A stretch of 64,000 nt of DNA from Anaerovibrio lipolyticus LB2005 (GTDB lineage Bacteria > Bacillota > Negativicutes > Selenomonadales > Selenomonadaceae): the NCBI RefSeq assembly GCF_000621545.1, contig NZ_JHYA01000005.1, forward strand, positions 62,001 through 126,000, in the 5' to 3' direction. The position numbers and the translations under genes were made by a program. The stretch's first letter is position 1. Each line of letters opens with the position of its first letter. This document shows positions 24,371 through 30,808 of this stretch, piece after piece. The notes below the pieces were generated by a model. The model was given only the letters and a program-made list of their open reading frames with translations. It had not been told where the DNA came from and did no database searches.

Positions 24371-24934
24371 ATGAAAATTATAGTAGGAATAACGGGGGCC
24401 AGCGGTAGTATTTATGGCCTTCGTCTTATAGAGGTGTTGAAGGAAGCTGGGCATCAGGTTCATGTAGTGCTTACGGAGAGTGGCGAAAAGGTAGTGAGGT
24501 TTGAGTGTCCTGACATTTATGAGAGGATTCTGAGCAGTGCAGACATGCTTCACGATGTACATAATATCGGTGCTTCCATCGCCAGTGGTTCTTTTAGGGC
24601 TGATGCCATGGTGGTAGTGCCCGCTTCCATGAAGACGGTAGCCTGTATTGCCACTGGGGTTACGGATAATCTCTTGACTCGGGCTGCTGACGTGATTCTA
24701 AAGGAGGGCCGCCGCCTTATAGTGGTGCCTCGTGAAACCCCAATGCATGCCGGACATTTGGAAAATCTCCTTAAGGTGTCCCGTTTGGGTGCAATGGTGA
24801 TTCCAGCCAGTCCAGGATTTTATCATTTACCGAAAACTTTGATGGACTTGGTGGATATGCTGGTTGGGAAAATCTGCGACAGCTTAAATGTGGAGAATAA
24901 TTTATTTCGTCACTGGGACGGAAATATGGAATAA
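24371..24934 (+). CDS. ubiX: UbiX-type flavin prenyltransferase
   Basis: A 187-residue flavin prenyltransferase that makes the prenylated FMN cofactor for UbiD-type decarboxylases. The phosphate-binding GITGASGSIYG lies at residues 5-15. The family blocks VVPASMKTVACIATG, LLTRAADVILKEGRRLIVVPRETP and GAMVIPASPGFYH are present in order. The ATG at 24371 follows GGAGG; the frame also runs into the end of yraN without a site. No ubiD partner is in the window. Confidence 0.93.
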   Translation: MKIIVGITGASGSIYGLRLIEVLKEAGHQVHVVLTESGEKVVRFECPDIYERILSSADMLHDVHNIGASIASGSFRADAMVVVPASMKTVACIATGVTDNLLTRAADVILKEGRRLIVVPRETPMHAGHLENLLKVSRLGAMVIPASPGFYHLPKTLMDLVDMLVGKICDSLNVENNLFRHWDGNME

Positions 24935-24939
24935 TTTTT

Positions 24940-24967
24940 GAAGGTTGCGAAAGTAACCTTCTTTTTT
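24940..24967 (+). terminator. Terminator of the rbgA-ubiX operon
   Basis: GAAGGTT and AACCTTC pair around a short loop and are followed by TTTTTT. Confidence 0.85.
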
Positions 24968-24978
24968 ATTTTGTTTTA

Positions 24979-25007
24979 TTTACAAACCTAAAATAATTTG
25001 ATAAAAT
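24979..25007 (+). promoter_or_regulatory. Promoter of the YdbC-like gene
   Basis: TTTACA (24979-24984) and TAAAAT (25002-25007) with a 17-bp spacer, 43 bases before the start codon. Confidence 0.7.
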
Positions 25008-25049
25008 ACAGATATAGATAATATTATTAATCAAGGAGTGTGTTTTACA

Positions 25050-25286
25050 ATGGAAAACAACGAAAAGAGAGAAATTACCTGCGAAATCAAGGAGGAATTT
25101 GGAGTAATTGCTGAGGACAGACGGGGCTGGCATAAGGAGCTGAACCTGGTTTCCTGGAATCACCTTAATCCAAAGTATGACATTCGGGAATGGTCCCCGG
25201 ACAGGAGCCGCATGGGGAAAGGCGTTACCTTTACAAAGGATGAGATTGTGGTGTTGCGAAATCTGCTGAATGACCTGGTAATCTGA
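25050..25286 (+). CDS. ydbC: YdbC/PC4-like nucleic-acid-binding protein
   Basis: A 78-residue protein of the YdbC family, which has a PC4 coactivator-like fold and binds single-stranded DNA. The family run FGVIAEDRRGWHKELNLVSW (about 17-36), YDIREWSPDRSRMGKGVTF, then a C-terminal helix LRNLLNDLVI are all present. The ATG follows AAGGAGTG. The gene stands alone between two terminators. A shortened degenerate copy of its last codons lies just behind it (25307-25344). Confidence 0.88.
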   Translation: MENNEKREITCEIKEEFGVIAEDRRGWHKELNLVSWNHLNPKYDIREWSPDRSRMGKGVTFTKDEIVVLRNLLNDLVI

Positions 25287-25306
25287 TAGCTGAATAACAG
25301 CCTATA

Positions 25307-25344
25307 TGAGATTGTTGTGTTAAATGACTGGTAATTTGACAGCT
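25307..25344 (+). pseudogene. Degenerate duplicate of the ydbC 3' end
   Basis: The DNA here begins GAGATTGTTGTGTT and ends CTGGTAATTTGACAGCTG. It matches 25246-25296 (GAGATTGTGGTGTT to CTGGTAATCTGATAGCTG) with a deletion of about 13 bases in the middle. It is a short tandem duplication remnant with no coding function. Confidence 0.6.
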
Positions 25345-25368
25345 GTAGAAAACTTATATTTTAAGAAT

Positions 25369-25400
25369 GGAGGATGCCTGAAGGCGTCCTCCATTTTTTA
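25369..25400 (+). terminator. Terminator behind ydbC
   Basis: GGAGGATGCC and GGCGTCCTCC form a 10-bp stem (one T-G pair) with loop TGAA, followed by a T-run. Confidence 0.9.
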
Positions 25401-25484
25401 TTATGAATAATGATATCGCTACAAAAGGAGTATTTGCTGTGATTGTAGAATGATAATATAGAATTTTGACGGGAGTTGAATGTC

Positions 25485-26468
25485 ATGCCTTTGGAATTTG
25501 TCAGAAACGATATAACGAAAATGCAGGTGGATGTAATTGTTAATTCCGCCAATCCCAGAGCCATTGTAGGTGGTGGTGTTGACAGGGCTATTCATAAGGC
25601 TGCTGGCCCGGAGCTGTTGATAGCCAGACAAAAAATAGGAAATATTGATACGGGGGAGGCATTTATTACTCCTGGATATAATCTTTTGGCACAATATGTA
25701 ATACACACCGTTGGACCTGTATGGCAGGATGGAAAGCATGGGGAACGGGAGCTGTTGGCCAGTTGCTATAAAAATTCTCTCCGGTTGGCAACAGACCATA
25801 AATGCAGTTCAATAGCCTTTCCTTTGATTTCTGCCGGAATATTCGGATGTCCACCGGAGATTGCCATTGCCACCGCTACAAGGGCAATTCGGGAATATAT
25901 TGATGAGCATGATTTGGATGTATATATGGTAATGTTTGATCGGGAGTCTTTTAAAATTTCTAATAGCCTGTTTAATGATGTGCAGAATTATATTGATGAG
26001 GTGTATGTGGATGAGCATTTGGCCCAGGAGCGCTGTAATAATTATCGGCGCAGACGGGAACGGGAGGCGGCTCTATATAAAAATAGAGTCACTGATTCCC
26101 GTTCATTGGACGAAATGTTAGATGATATGACAGATACCTTTTCGGAAGCCTTGTTTAAACTTATTGATGCCAAGGGAATGACAGATCCCCAGGTGTATAA
26201 AAAGGCCAATATTAATCGCAAGCATTTCTCGAAAATACGCACTAATCAGGATTATAAGCCGAAAAAGTCCACCGTTTTTGCGTTGGCCATAGCCTTGGAA
26301 CTAAATTTGGCAGAAACCAGGGAGCTATTGGCCCGGGCCGGCTACGCCTTTTCACATAGCAATGTGAGCGATGTAATTATTGAATATTTCCTCAGACACG
26401 GGAAATACGACATCGATAGTATTAATCAGGTGCTGTTTGAAAAAGGGGAACCTACATTGGGGTGTTAG
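25485..26468 (+). CDS. Macro-domain protein with a C-terminal helix-turn-helix-like domain
   Basis: A 327-residue protein. Residues 1-165 are a macro domain that binds or hydrolyses ADP-ribose derivatives: VDVIVNSANP, the substrate loop VGGGVDRAIHKAAG, and the second loop SAGIFGCP are all intact. Residues about 205-327 form a helical domain (MTDPQVYKKANINRKHFSKI, then TVFALAIALELNLAETRELL) that reads as a helix-turn-helix; the same fusion is widespread in Firmicutes. The ATG at 25485 follows GGGAG; an upstream in-frame TTG is less likely. The next gene is an ADP-ribosylglycohydrolase, so the pair probably acts on ADP-ribosylated targets or ADP-ribose signals. Regulation by the HTH domain is inferred. 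Confidence 0.88.
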   Translation: MPLEFVRNDITKMQVDVIVNSANPRAIVGGGVDRAIHKAAGPELLIARQKIGNIDTGEAFITPGYNLLAQYVIHTVGPVWQDGKHGERELLASCYKNSLRLATDHKCSSIAFPLISAGIFGCPPEIAIATATRAIREYIDEHDLDVYMVMFDRESFKISNSLFNDVQNYIDEVYVDEHLAQERCNNYRRRREREAALYKNRVTDSRSLDEMLDDMTDTFSEALFKLIDAKGMTDPQVYKKANINRKHFSKIRTNQDYKPKKSTVFALAIALELNLAETRELLARAGYAFSHSNVSDVIIEYFLRHGKYDIDSINQVLFEKGEPTLGC

Positions 26469-26581
26469 GCTTTGGTGTGCCCTCAAAAATGTCGCCTGAC
26501 AGGAGACCATATAGATAAATTATTTTGATAATATTTGAACATCAAAAGAATTGGAATGGTAATATTGAAGGGGGAATATAT

Positions 26582-27913
26582 ATGTATGGTGCTATCTTAG
26601 GCGATATAATTGGTGCTCCTTATGAGTTTGACAGAGGGAATAAGACGAAATATTTTCCGCTTTTTTGCGATAAGTCAAAATTTACCGATGATACTGTGAT
26701 GACTGTAGCAGTGGCAGAGGTTTTACTGAATAATGTCGATGGTGAATTTGATTCTGATGTGGAAATAATACAGTCTTTAATTAGTTCTATGAAAAATTGG
26801 GGAAGTGAATACCCTAATGCGGGTTATGGGGGGATGTTTGGTCACTGGTTAAAGGCAGATGACCCTGAACCATATAATAGCTTTGGTAATGGAGCAGCAA
26901 TGCGGGTATCAGCTGCTGGTTGGCTTGCTACCAGTATGGAAGAAGCAATGCGATTAGCTTGTCTTACGGCAGTAGTAACACATAATCACCCTGAGGGCTT
27001 AAAAGGTGCTCAGGCTGTAGCGGGATCAATATATTTGGCCTTGGAGGGAAAAGACAAAGAAGCAATAAAATCTTTTGTTACAGAGGTTATAGGGTATGAT
27101 TTATCCCGTACATGTGATGAAATCAGACCAAACTACCACCATGATGAAACCTGCCAAAGGTCTGTACCGGAAGCTATTACAGCCTTTTTGGAGGGGGAGA
27201 ATTTTGAAGATGTGATAAGAACTGCCATTTCTCTTGGTGGTGACACAGATACACTGGCATGTATAGCTGGAAGTATTGCTGAAGCCTATTATGGGATTCC
27301 AGATGAATTAGTAGTTGAGTGTCGAAACAATTTACCTGAAGAAATGCTAAAAATAATAGACCGTTTCTATAGAGATGTTGATGATATATGGATTTTATAT
27401 CGAGGAAAGGGAAGAAAAATTTCTGCAAAGGAGTTAGCTGATGGCTCACTTTTAAGAGAAGCTATAAGAAAATATAAATATTGGAATACGGATGATAGCT
27501 TTTGGAATTTATTGGCAATTTTAAGGGATAGTAATGTTTGGATACCATGTAATGCAATTTCGGGAAGCAAGGATCAGGCATCATTGGATAAAATGATACA
27601 AATGGCAGGTGATAATCTGGATTCTTTGGTAGGTATGGAATTTACAAATGAAGAACCTATTCGCCTGGTTCCAGTAATTATCTCAAATGGAGAAGACAAT
27701 TTCATCCCTGTTTTTTCTAGTGCAGAAGTTATGGGAGAATATGATGATCAATGTTCCAAGGTGGCAAAACATTTTTTGGAAATTCTTGAAATGGCACAAT
27801 TTTATAAAAATAAGGTATTTGGTATTGTACTGAATCAATTTACTGAACCGGTAATACTGCATTTGGATATGGCTGAAATAGTTGAAAAGGTACGTTCAAG
27901 GGTTGGGAGGTAA
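26582..27913 (+). CDS. ADP-ribosylglycohydrolase fused to an SseB-like domain
   Basis: A 443-residue two-domain protein. Residues 1-265 are an ADP-ribosylglycohydrolase: the N-terminal GAILGDIIGAPYEFDRG, metal-binding FTDDTVMTVAVAE, and the second acidic site LGGDTDTLACIAGSIAEAYYG are complete. Residues about 300-440 resemble the N-terminal SseB domain, with FWNLLAILRDSNVWIPCN, RLVPVIISNGEDNFIPVFSS and FGIVLNQFTEPVILHLDM. ADP-ribosylglycohydrolases remove ADP-ribose from proteins or small molecules; what the SseB part adds is unknown. The ATG at 26582 follows GAAGGGGGA. It lies 113 bases after the macro-domain gene, probably as one functional pair. Confidence 0.88.
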   Translation: MYGAILGDIIGAPYEFDRGNKTKYFPLFCDKSKFTDDTVMTVAVAEVLLNNVDGEFDSDVEIIQSLISSMKNWGSEYPNAGYGGMFGHWLKADDPEPYNSFGNGAAMRVSAAGWLATSMEEAMRLACLTAVVTHNHPEGLKGAQAVAGSIYLALEGKDKEAIKSFVTEVIGYDLSRTCDEIRPNYHHDETCQRSVPEAITAFLEGENFEDVIRTAISLGGDTDTLACIAGSIAEAYYGIPDELVVECRNNLPEEMLKIIDRFYRDVDDIWILYRGKGRKISAKELADGSLLREAIRKYKYWNTDDSFWNLLAILRDSNVWIPCNAISGSKDQASLDKMIQMAGDNLDSLVGMEFTNEEPIRLVPVIISNGEDNFIPVFSSAEVMGEYDDQCSKVAKHFLEILEMAQFYKNKVFGIVLNQFTEPVILHLDMAEIVEKVRSRVGR

Positions 27914-27969
27914 AAAAGTGCAAAAATTATTAAAGACATAAAGTTGTTTTAACTAATAATGATTCGATA

Positions 27970-27998
27970 TTGACACATGATGCTGTTGATAGTAAAAT
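27970..27998 (+). promoter_or_regulatory. Promoter of repeated small RNA, copy 1
   Basis: Consensus TTGACA (27970-27975) and TAAAAT (27993-27998) with a 17-bp spacer. Transcription would start at about 28005, at the beginning of the repeated element. TTGACA lies the same 34 bases before the repeat in copy 2. Confidence 0.75.
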
Positions 27999-28003
27999 AT
28001 AAT

Positions 28004-28098
28004 TACCAAACAGGTGTATAAAAGAATAAGCCTAACGGGCCTTTGGTCATTGTATTCTAATTGATATTGGAATGCAGGAACCAAAGGCTTTTTGTTTG
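28004..28098 (+). ncRNA. Repeated structured small RNA or leader, copy 1 (upstream of mqsRA)
   Basis: This 95-nt element is about 93 percent identical to 29203-29298. It starts with TACCAAACAGGTG and ends in a terminator: outer stem GCCTTTGGT (28039-28047) with ACCAAAGGC (28080-28088), an inner 10-bp stem topped by a TGAT loop, then TTTTTG. The three substitutions between copies in the inner hairpin keep pairing or fall in the loop. The 5' ACCAAA equals the 3' terminator arm and could pair with TTTGGT instead, forming an antiterminator. No coding capacity. No known RNA family was recognised. Confidence 0.7.
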
Positions 28099-28128
28099 GA
28101 AAAGGTTGATTTTGCGTATTAACATTGA

Positions 28129-28158
28129 TTTACAAAATACACCATTATGGTTTATAAT
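28129..28158 (+). promoter_or_regulatory. mqsR promoter with an operator-like palindrome
   Basis: TTTACA (28129-28134) and TATAAT (28153-28158) with an 18-bp spacer. The palindrome ACCAT-T-ATGGT (28141-28151) occupies the spacer, where an MqsA-type antitoxin could bind to repress its own operon. Confidence 0.65.
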
Positions 28159-28175
28159 GAAAGTGAGGTTGAACT

Positions 28176-28478
28176 ATGCCTAAAGTAATGGACAAATACA
28201 CTCCAACATATAATTTGGATTCGTTCAAAAAGTCTAAATATGGTATTAAGCAGTCAGCTTTGTTTGGTGCTGCAGCTATGGGATTTGAACTCAAAGATAT
28301 TCTCCAGGCAGTGGATTCCATGCTTCCAGAACATTTCTATAAATCAATGACATCTTATCAAAATTATCAAATATGGCAGGATGTTTACCATGTTCCATAT
28401 AAGGGCTATCTGATATATATTAAATTTGTTCAAGGGACAATTACTGAATTTGATTTAATATCTTTTAAAGAGAAATGA
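28176..28478 (+). CDS. mqsR: MqsR-family toxin
   Basis: A 100-residue MqsR-type mRNA interferase toxin of the RelE fold. The family pattern is clear: an N-terminal TPTYNLDSFKK, the helix QSALFGAAAMGFELKDILQAV, then MTSYQNYQIWQDVYHVPYKG and a final strand LYIKFVQGTITEFDLISFKEK-like (YLIYIKF, then EFDLISF). In E. coli MqsR cleaves mRNA at GC-containing triplets. The gene precedes its antitoxin by 9 bases and has its own promoter. A small RNA unit lies upstream. Confidence 0.88.
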   Translation: MPKVMDKYTPTYNLDSFKKSKYGIKQSALFGAAAMGFELKDILQAVDSMLPEHFYKSMTSYQNYQIWQDVYHVPYKGYLIYIKFVQGTITEFDLISFKEK

Positions 28479-28487
28479 GGTGCCATC

Positions 28488-28910
28488 ATGGAAGAAATCA
28501 AATATGATATTGAAACTGGTGCTGAATTAAAACGGGATATTCGGCCAATTACCATAACATATCAAGGGCAAAGTAAAACCTTTGATATGCCTGGTTGGTA
28601 TCCTTTAAATAACGACTGTGAACCTACCTTTAGTCATGAAGATCTAAAAATTTATGATAGGGCAATCAAGGAATTAAAGGCTGAAGTTGAGCATCTGTTG
28701 TTGCCGGCTGAAATACGCTCAATACGGAAAAGTCTAAAATTATCCCAAATTCAGGCCGGACTTATTTTAGGTGGCGGGAAAAGGGCTTTTCAGAAGTATG
28801 AGAGTGGTGATGTATTGCCTAGCAGGGCCATATCAAATCTGCTTAGAATATTGTCAACCAATCCATCCTTGCTCAAGACTTTGCCTATAGCGGAAATTTA
28901 CGAATTGTAA
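28488..28910 (+). CDS. mqsA: MqsA-family antitoxin lacking the usual zinc cysteines
   Basis: A 140-residue antitoxin. The C-terminal half is an HTH (LLPAEIRSIRKSLKLSQIQAG, then GGGKRAFQKYESGDVLPSRA) typical of MqsA, which binds the operon promoter. The N-terminal half aligns with the MqsA toxin-binding domain, but the zinc-ligand positions are not cysteine: CPxCG corresponds to YDIETG and only one Cys is present (NDCEPTF). Zinc-free MqsA variants of this type are known. It starts 9 bases after mqsR and is translationally close-coupled (GAGGTG before the ATG). Confidence 0.88.
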   Translation: MEEIKYDIETGAELKRDIRPITITYQGQSKTFDMPGWYPLNNDCEPTFSHEDLKIYDRAIKELKAEVEHLLLPAEIRSIRKSLKLSQIQAGLILGGGKRAFQKYESGDVLPSRAISNLLRILSTNPSLLKTLPIAEIYEL

Positions 28911-28928
28911 AGGGAGTGCATCGATATA

Positions 28929-28970
28929 CTGTCAGAAAAAGAGAAAATGCTTAAAGGTTAATGGTATCAT
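28929..28970 (+). pseudogene. Remnant of the 5' end of an O-acetyltransferase gene
   Basis: Directly behind mqsA one frame reads LSEKEKMLKG-stop-W, matching the start of the acetyltransferase at 30066 (MSSEKEKMLNGQW), with CAA changed to TAA. The similarity stops after a few bases. It marks an old duplication or insertion boundary. Confidence 0.6.
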
Positions 28971-28983
28971 TATGGTTGGGGAG

Positions 28984-29118
28984 ATGAATATTATGGCGCG
29001 AGGGAAAATATCAACTTATAATACCCCTTCTGGGGCATCTGATTTTGTATGTTTCGCTAATACAAACGGAAATGATGAGTGGAAAAACCATAATGGGGTT
29101 AAATTGAAAGATTTGTAA
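28984..29118 (+). CDS. Possible small 44-residue protein, unrecognised
   Basis: An ATG at 28984 preceded by GGTTGGGGAG opens a 44-codon frame (MNIMARGKISTYNTPSG to KNHNGVKLKDL). The peptide is polar, without membrane segments. No family is recognised, and it may be another gene remnant in this rearranged interval. The rest of the 475-base interval between mqsA and hicA holds the acetyltransferase remnant, the second small RNA unit and the hicA promoter. Confidence 0.3.
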   Translation: MNIMARGKISTYNTPSGASDFVCFANTNGNDEWKNHNGVKLKDL

Positions 29119-29168
29119 AATGAAGGTTTTTTTGTAATATAACTGCAAATATTTAGTATTTTTTTATA

Positions 29169-29197
29169 TTGACATTACAAATACACAATAGAAACAT
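29169..29197 (+). promoter_or_regulatory. Promoter of repeated small RNA, copy 2
   Basis: TTGACA (29169-29174) with AAACAT at the expected -10 position (29192-29197, 17-bp spacer). The -35 is identical and equally placed in copy 1, while the -10 is poorer. Confidence 0.5.
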
Positions 29198-29202
29198 TTA
29201 AG

Positions 29203-29298
29203 TACCAAACAGGTGTATAAAAGAATAAGCCTAACGGGCCTTTGGTAGTTGTATTCTGATTGACGTTGGAATGCGGGAACCAAAGGCTTTTTTGTTTG
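29203..29298 (+). ncRNA. Repeated structured small RNA or leader, copy 2 (upstream of hicAB)
   Basis: Near-identical to 28004-28098, with six substitutions and one extra T in the terminator tail. The outer stem (GCCTTTGGT / ACCAAAGGC), internal loops and inner stem are retained; two inner A-to-G changes become G-U pairs and one change falls in the loop. The similarity ends right after TTTGTTTGG, so the element has sharp edges at both ends, as expected of a discrete gene rather than a larger duplication. Confidence 0.7.
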
Positions 29299-29314
29299 GC
29301 TAACAATATATAAT

Positions 29315-29367
29315 ATACACGGATAATGTGCGTATTTATTGAAAAATACACGGTGAATGTATATAAT
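29315..29367 (+). promoter_or_regulatory. hicA promoter with two 15-bp direct repeats (probable HicB operator)
   Basis: TTGAAA (29339-29344) and TATAAT (29362-29367) have a 17-bp spacer. ATACACGGATAATGT (29315-29329) and ATACACGGTGAATGT (29346-29360) are direct repeats 31 bp apart; the second fills the promoter spacer. Binding there by the HTH-containing HicB would block the promoter. Confidence 0.75.
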
Positions 29368-29385
29368 GTGAGAAGAGGGATAACG

Positions 29386-29568
29386 ATGACAGTTTCTGAA
29401 TTAAAACGGTTACTAAAAAAGCATGGTTGTTATTTCTTAGAACATGGTGGCAAGCATGACAAATGGTTTAGCCCCATAACAAATAAGTATTTTAGAATTC
29501 CGCGTCACGCAGCTGAGATAAAAAGAGGGACAGCGGAGGCAATCTTAAAACAGGCAGGTATTAAGTAA
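29386..29568 (+). CDS. hicA: HicA-family mRNA interferase toxin
   Basis: A 60-residue HicA toxin with a dsRBD-like fold: VSELKRLLKKHGCYFLEHGGKH holds the catalytic His in GGKHDKW, followed by FRIPRHAAEIKRGTAEAILKQAG. HicA cleaves mRNA and tmRNA. The ATG at 29386 is preceded by AGAGGGA; a longer frame starting at 29326 would overlap the promoter and is rejected. Fifteen bases separate it from hicB. Confidence 0.92.
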   Translation: MTVSELKRLLKKHGCYFLEHGGKHDKWFSPITNKYFRIPRHAAEIKRGTAEAILKQAGIK

Positions 29569-29583
29569 AAGGAGTGCATTAAA

Positions 29584-30030
29584 ATGGCAAAATATTCGTA
29601 TCCAGCGGTATTTATGCCTGCTGAAGAGGGCGGGTATATAGTTACATTTCTTGATTTTGAGGGGGCAACCCAGGGGGAAGATGTTACGGATGCTATTGTA
29701 ATGGCTACAGATTTTCTGAATTTTGCATTGTGTGATTTAGAAGACGATAAAGCAGCAATTCCACAAGCAACAGATATAAAAACTGTTAGGGTACCTAAAA
29801 ATGGTTTTGTAAATATGATTGTTGCTGATACTGATGCTTACAGGGAAGTCTTGTTAAAAGAAAACAACCCTATAAAATATGCTAGAGAAAAAGCAAAATT
29901 AAACATCAAGCAGTTGGCAGATTTATTGGGAGCACCATATAGAACGGTGCAGGACTGGAACCGTGGTAAAGCATTTCCTCCTAAATGGGTGGAAAAATTA
30001 GTTATTGAAAAAATTGAATCTGTTATGTGA
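29584..30030 (+). CDS. hicB: HicB-family antitoxin with a C-terminal HTH
   Basis: A 148-residue antitoxin. The N-terminal HicB domain (YSYPAVFMPAEEGGYIVTFLDF, then GATQGEDVTDAIVMATDFL) folds like a degraded RNase H and binds HicA. The C-terminal part is an HTH (REKAKLNIKQLADLLGAPYRTVQDWNRG region, about 108-136) for autoregulation at the repeats upstream of hicA. The length and domain order are usual for HTH-type HicB. GGAG precedes the ATG. Confidence 0.92.
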   Translation: MAKYSYPAVFMPAEEGGYIVTFLDFEGATQGEDVTDAIVMATDFLNFALCDLEDDKAAIPQATDIKTVRVPKNGFVNMIVADTDAYREVLLKENNPIKYAREKAKLNIKQLADLLGAPYRTVQDWNRGKAFPPKWVEKLVIEKIESVM

Positions 30031-30065
30031 TTAATAGCCATATTAATGGAAAATGAGGTGGAACA

Positions 30066-30689
30066 GTGGAAGAAATCAAATGCATGTCGTCAGAGAAAGA
30101 AAAAATGCTTAATGGCCAATGGTTTCAGGACAATGAGCCTTGGATGGTAAAGCAGCGGGCTTTAGCCGGGAATACTTCTACAATTTACAATCAGACTATG
30201 GTGGAGGAGAAGGAGAAAAGACAGAAGCTGCTGAAAGACCTTCTGGGACATATAGGGGAGAATTCCTTTATCGCCAATGGTGTGCAGTTTGATTATGGCT
30301 GTAATATCTATATTGGGGATGATGTATATATAAATTTCAATGTTGTATTTCTTGATGGCAATGAAATACACATTGGTGACAGATGCCTGATTGGCCCAGG
30401 AGTGTTGTTTGCCACTCCATCCCATCCATTGGTTGCTGATGAGCGTTCCAAGCATTTTAACCAGTATGGGGCCTATTATCCGGAAAGGGTTGAAAAAATC
30501 ATTTTGGAGGAAGATGTTTGGGTAGGCGGCAATGTTACCATTATGCCGGGAGTGAAAATCGGCAAGGGAGCAATTATCGGTGGTGGCAGTGTGGTCACTA
30601 AGGATATACCGCCATATTCTCTGGCCGTGGGTAATCCTTGCAGAGTAGTGCGGCAGATTACTGATGATGACCGGATTGGGAATAGTTAA
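30066..30689 (+). CDS. maa: Sugar O-acetyltransferase (maltose/galactoside acetyltransferase type)
   Basis: A 207-residue left-handed beta-helix acetyltransferase. The N-terminal Maa domain (SEKEKMLNGQWFQDNEPWMV onward) is followed by hexapeptide repeats, including YIGDDVYINFNVVFLDGNEIHIGD in part, the catalytic His in FATPSHPLV, and the CoA-binding end VWVGGNVTIMPGVKIGKGAI. It acetylates sugars or related acceptors; the physiological substrate is unknown. The GTG at 30066 follows GAGG by 7 bases. Its first codons (MEEIK) and upstream bases match the start of mqsA, suggesting that this 5' end was reshaped by recombination; MSSEKEK at 30084 may be the ancestral start. Confidence 0.88.
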   Translation: MEEIKCMSSEKEKMLNGQWFQDNEPWMVKQRALAGNTSTIYNQTMVEEKEKRQKLLKDLLGHIGENSFIANGVQFDYGCNIYIGDDVYINFNVVFLDGNEIHIGDRCLIGPGVLFATPSHPLVADERSKHFNQYGAYYPERVEKIILEEDVWVGGNVTIMPGVKIGKGAIIGGGSVVTKDIPPYSLAVGNPCRVVRQITDDDRIGNS

Positions 30690-30700
30690 TAATGAGCACT

Positions 30701-30726
30701 AAGCCGAGATTATATCCCGGCTTTTT
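30701..30726 (+). terminator. Terminator behind the acetyltransferase
   Basis: AGCCG and CGGCT, extended by GAT/ATC after a mismatch, are followed by TTTTTC. Confidence 0.8.
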
Positions 30727-30763
30727 CTATTGATTTCATTTTTTAAAAAATCATCAATTATGG

Positions 30764-30769
30764 TATAAT
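30764..30769 (+). promoter_or_regulatory. -10 element of the miaB-mutS-mutL operon
   Basis: A consensus TATAAT 40 bases before the miaB start. The region at the -35 position is T/A-rich without a clear hexamer. Confidence 0.5.
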
Positions 30770-30808
30770 GTTCTGTACGATTGTTTGTTTTTGAGAGGAT
30801 GTATCAAT

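Noticed and set aside
28031-28042. GCC-TAACG-GGC mini-hairpin in the repeated RNA, recalling the ACGR loops of guanidine-III riboswitches
   Set aside because: Only one such loop is present, the stem is three pairs, and neither neighbouring operon is a guanidine-related gene.
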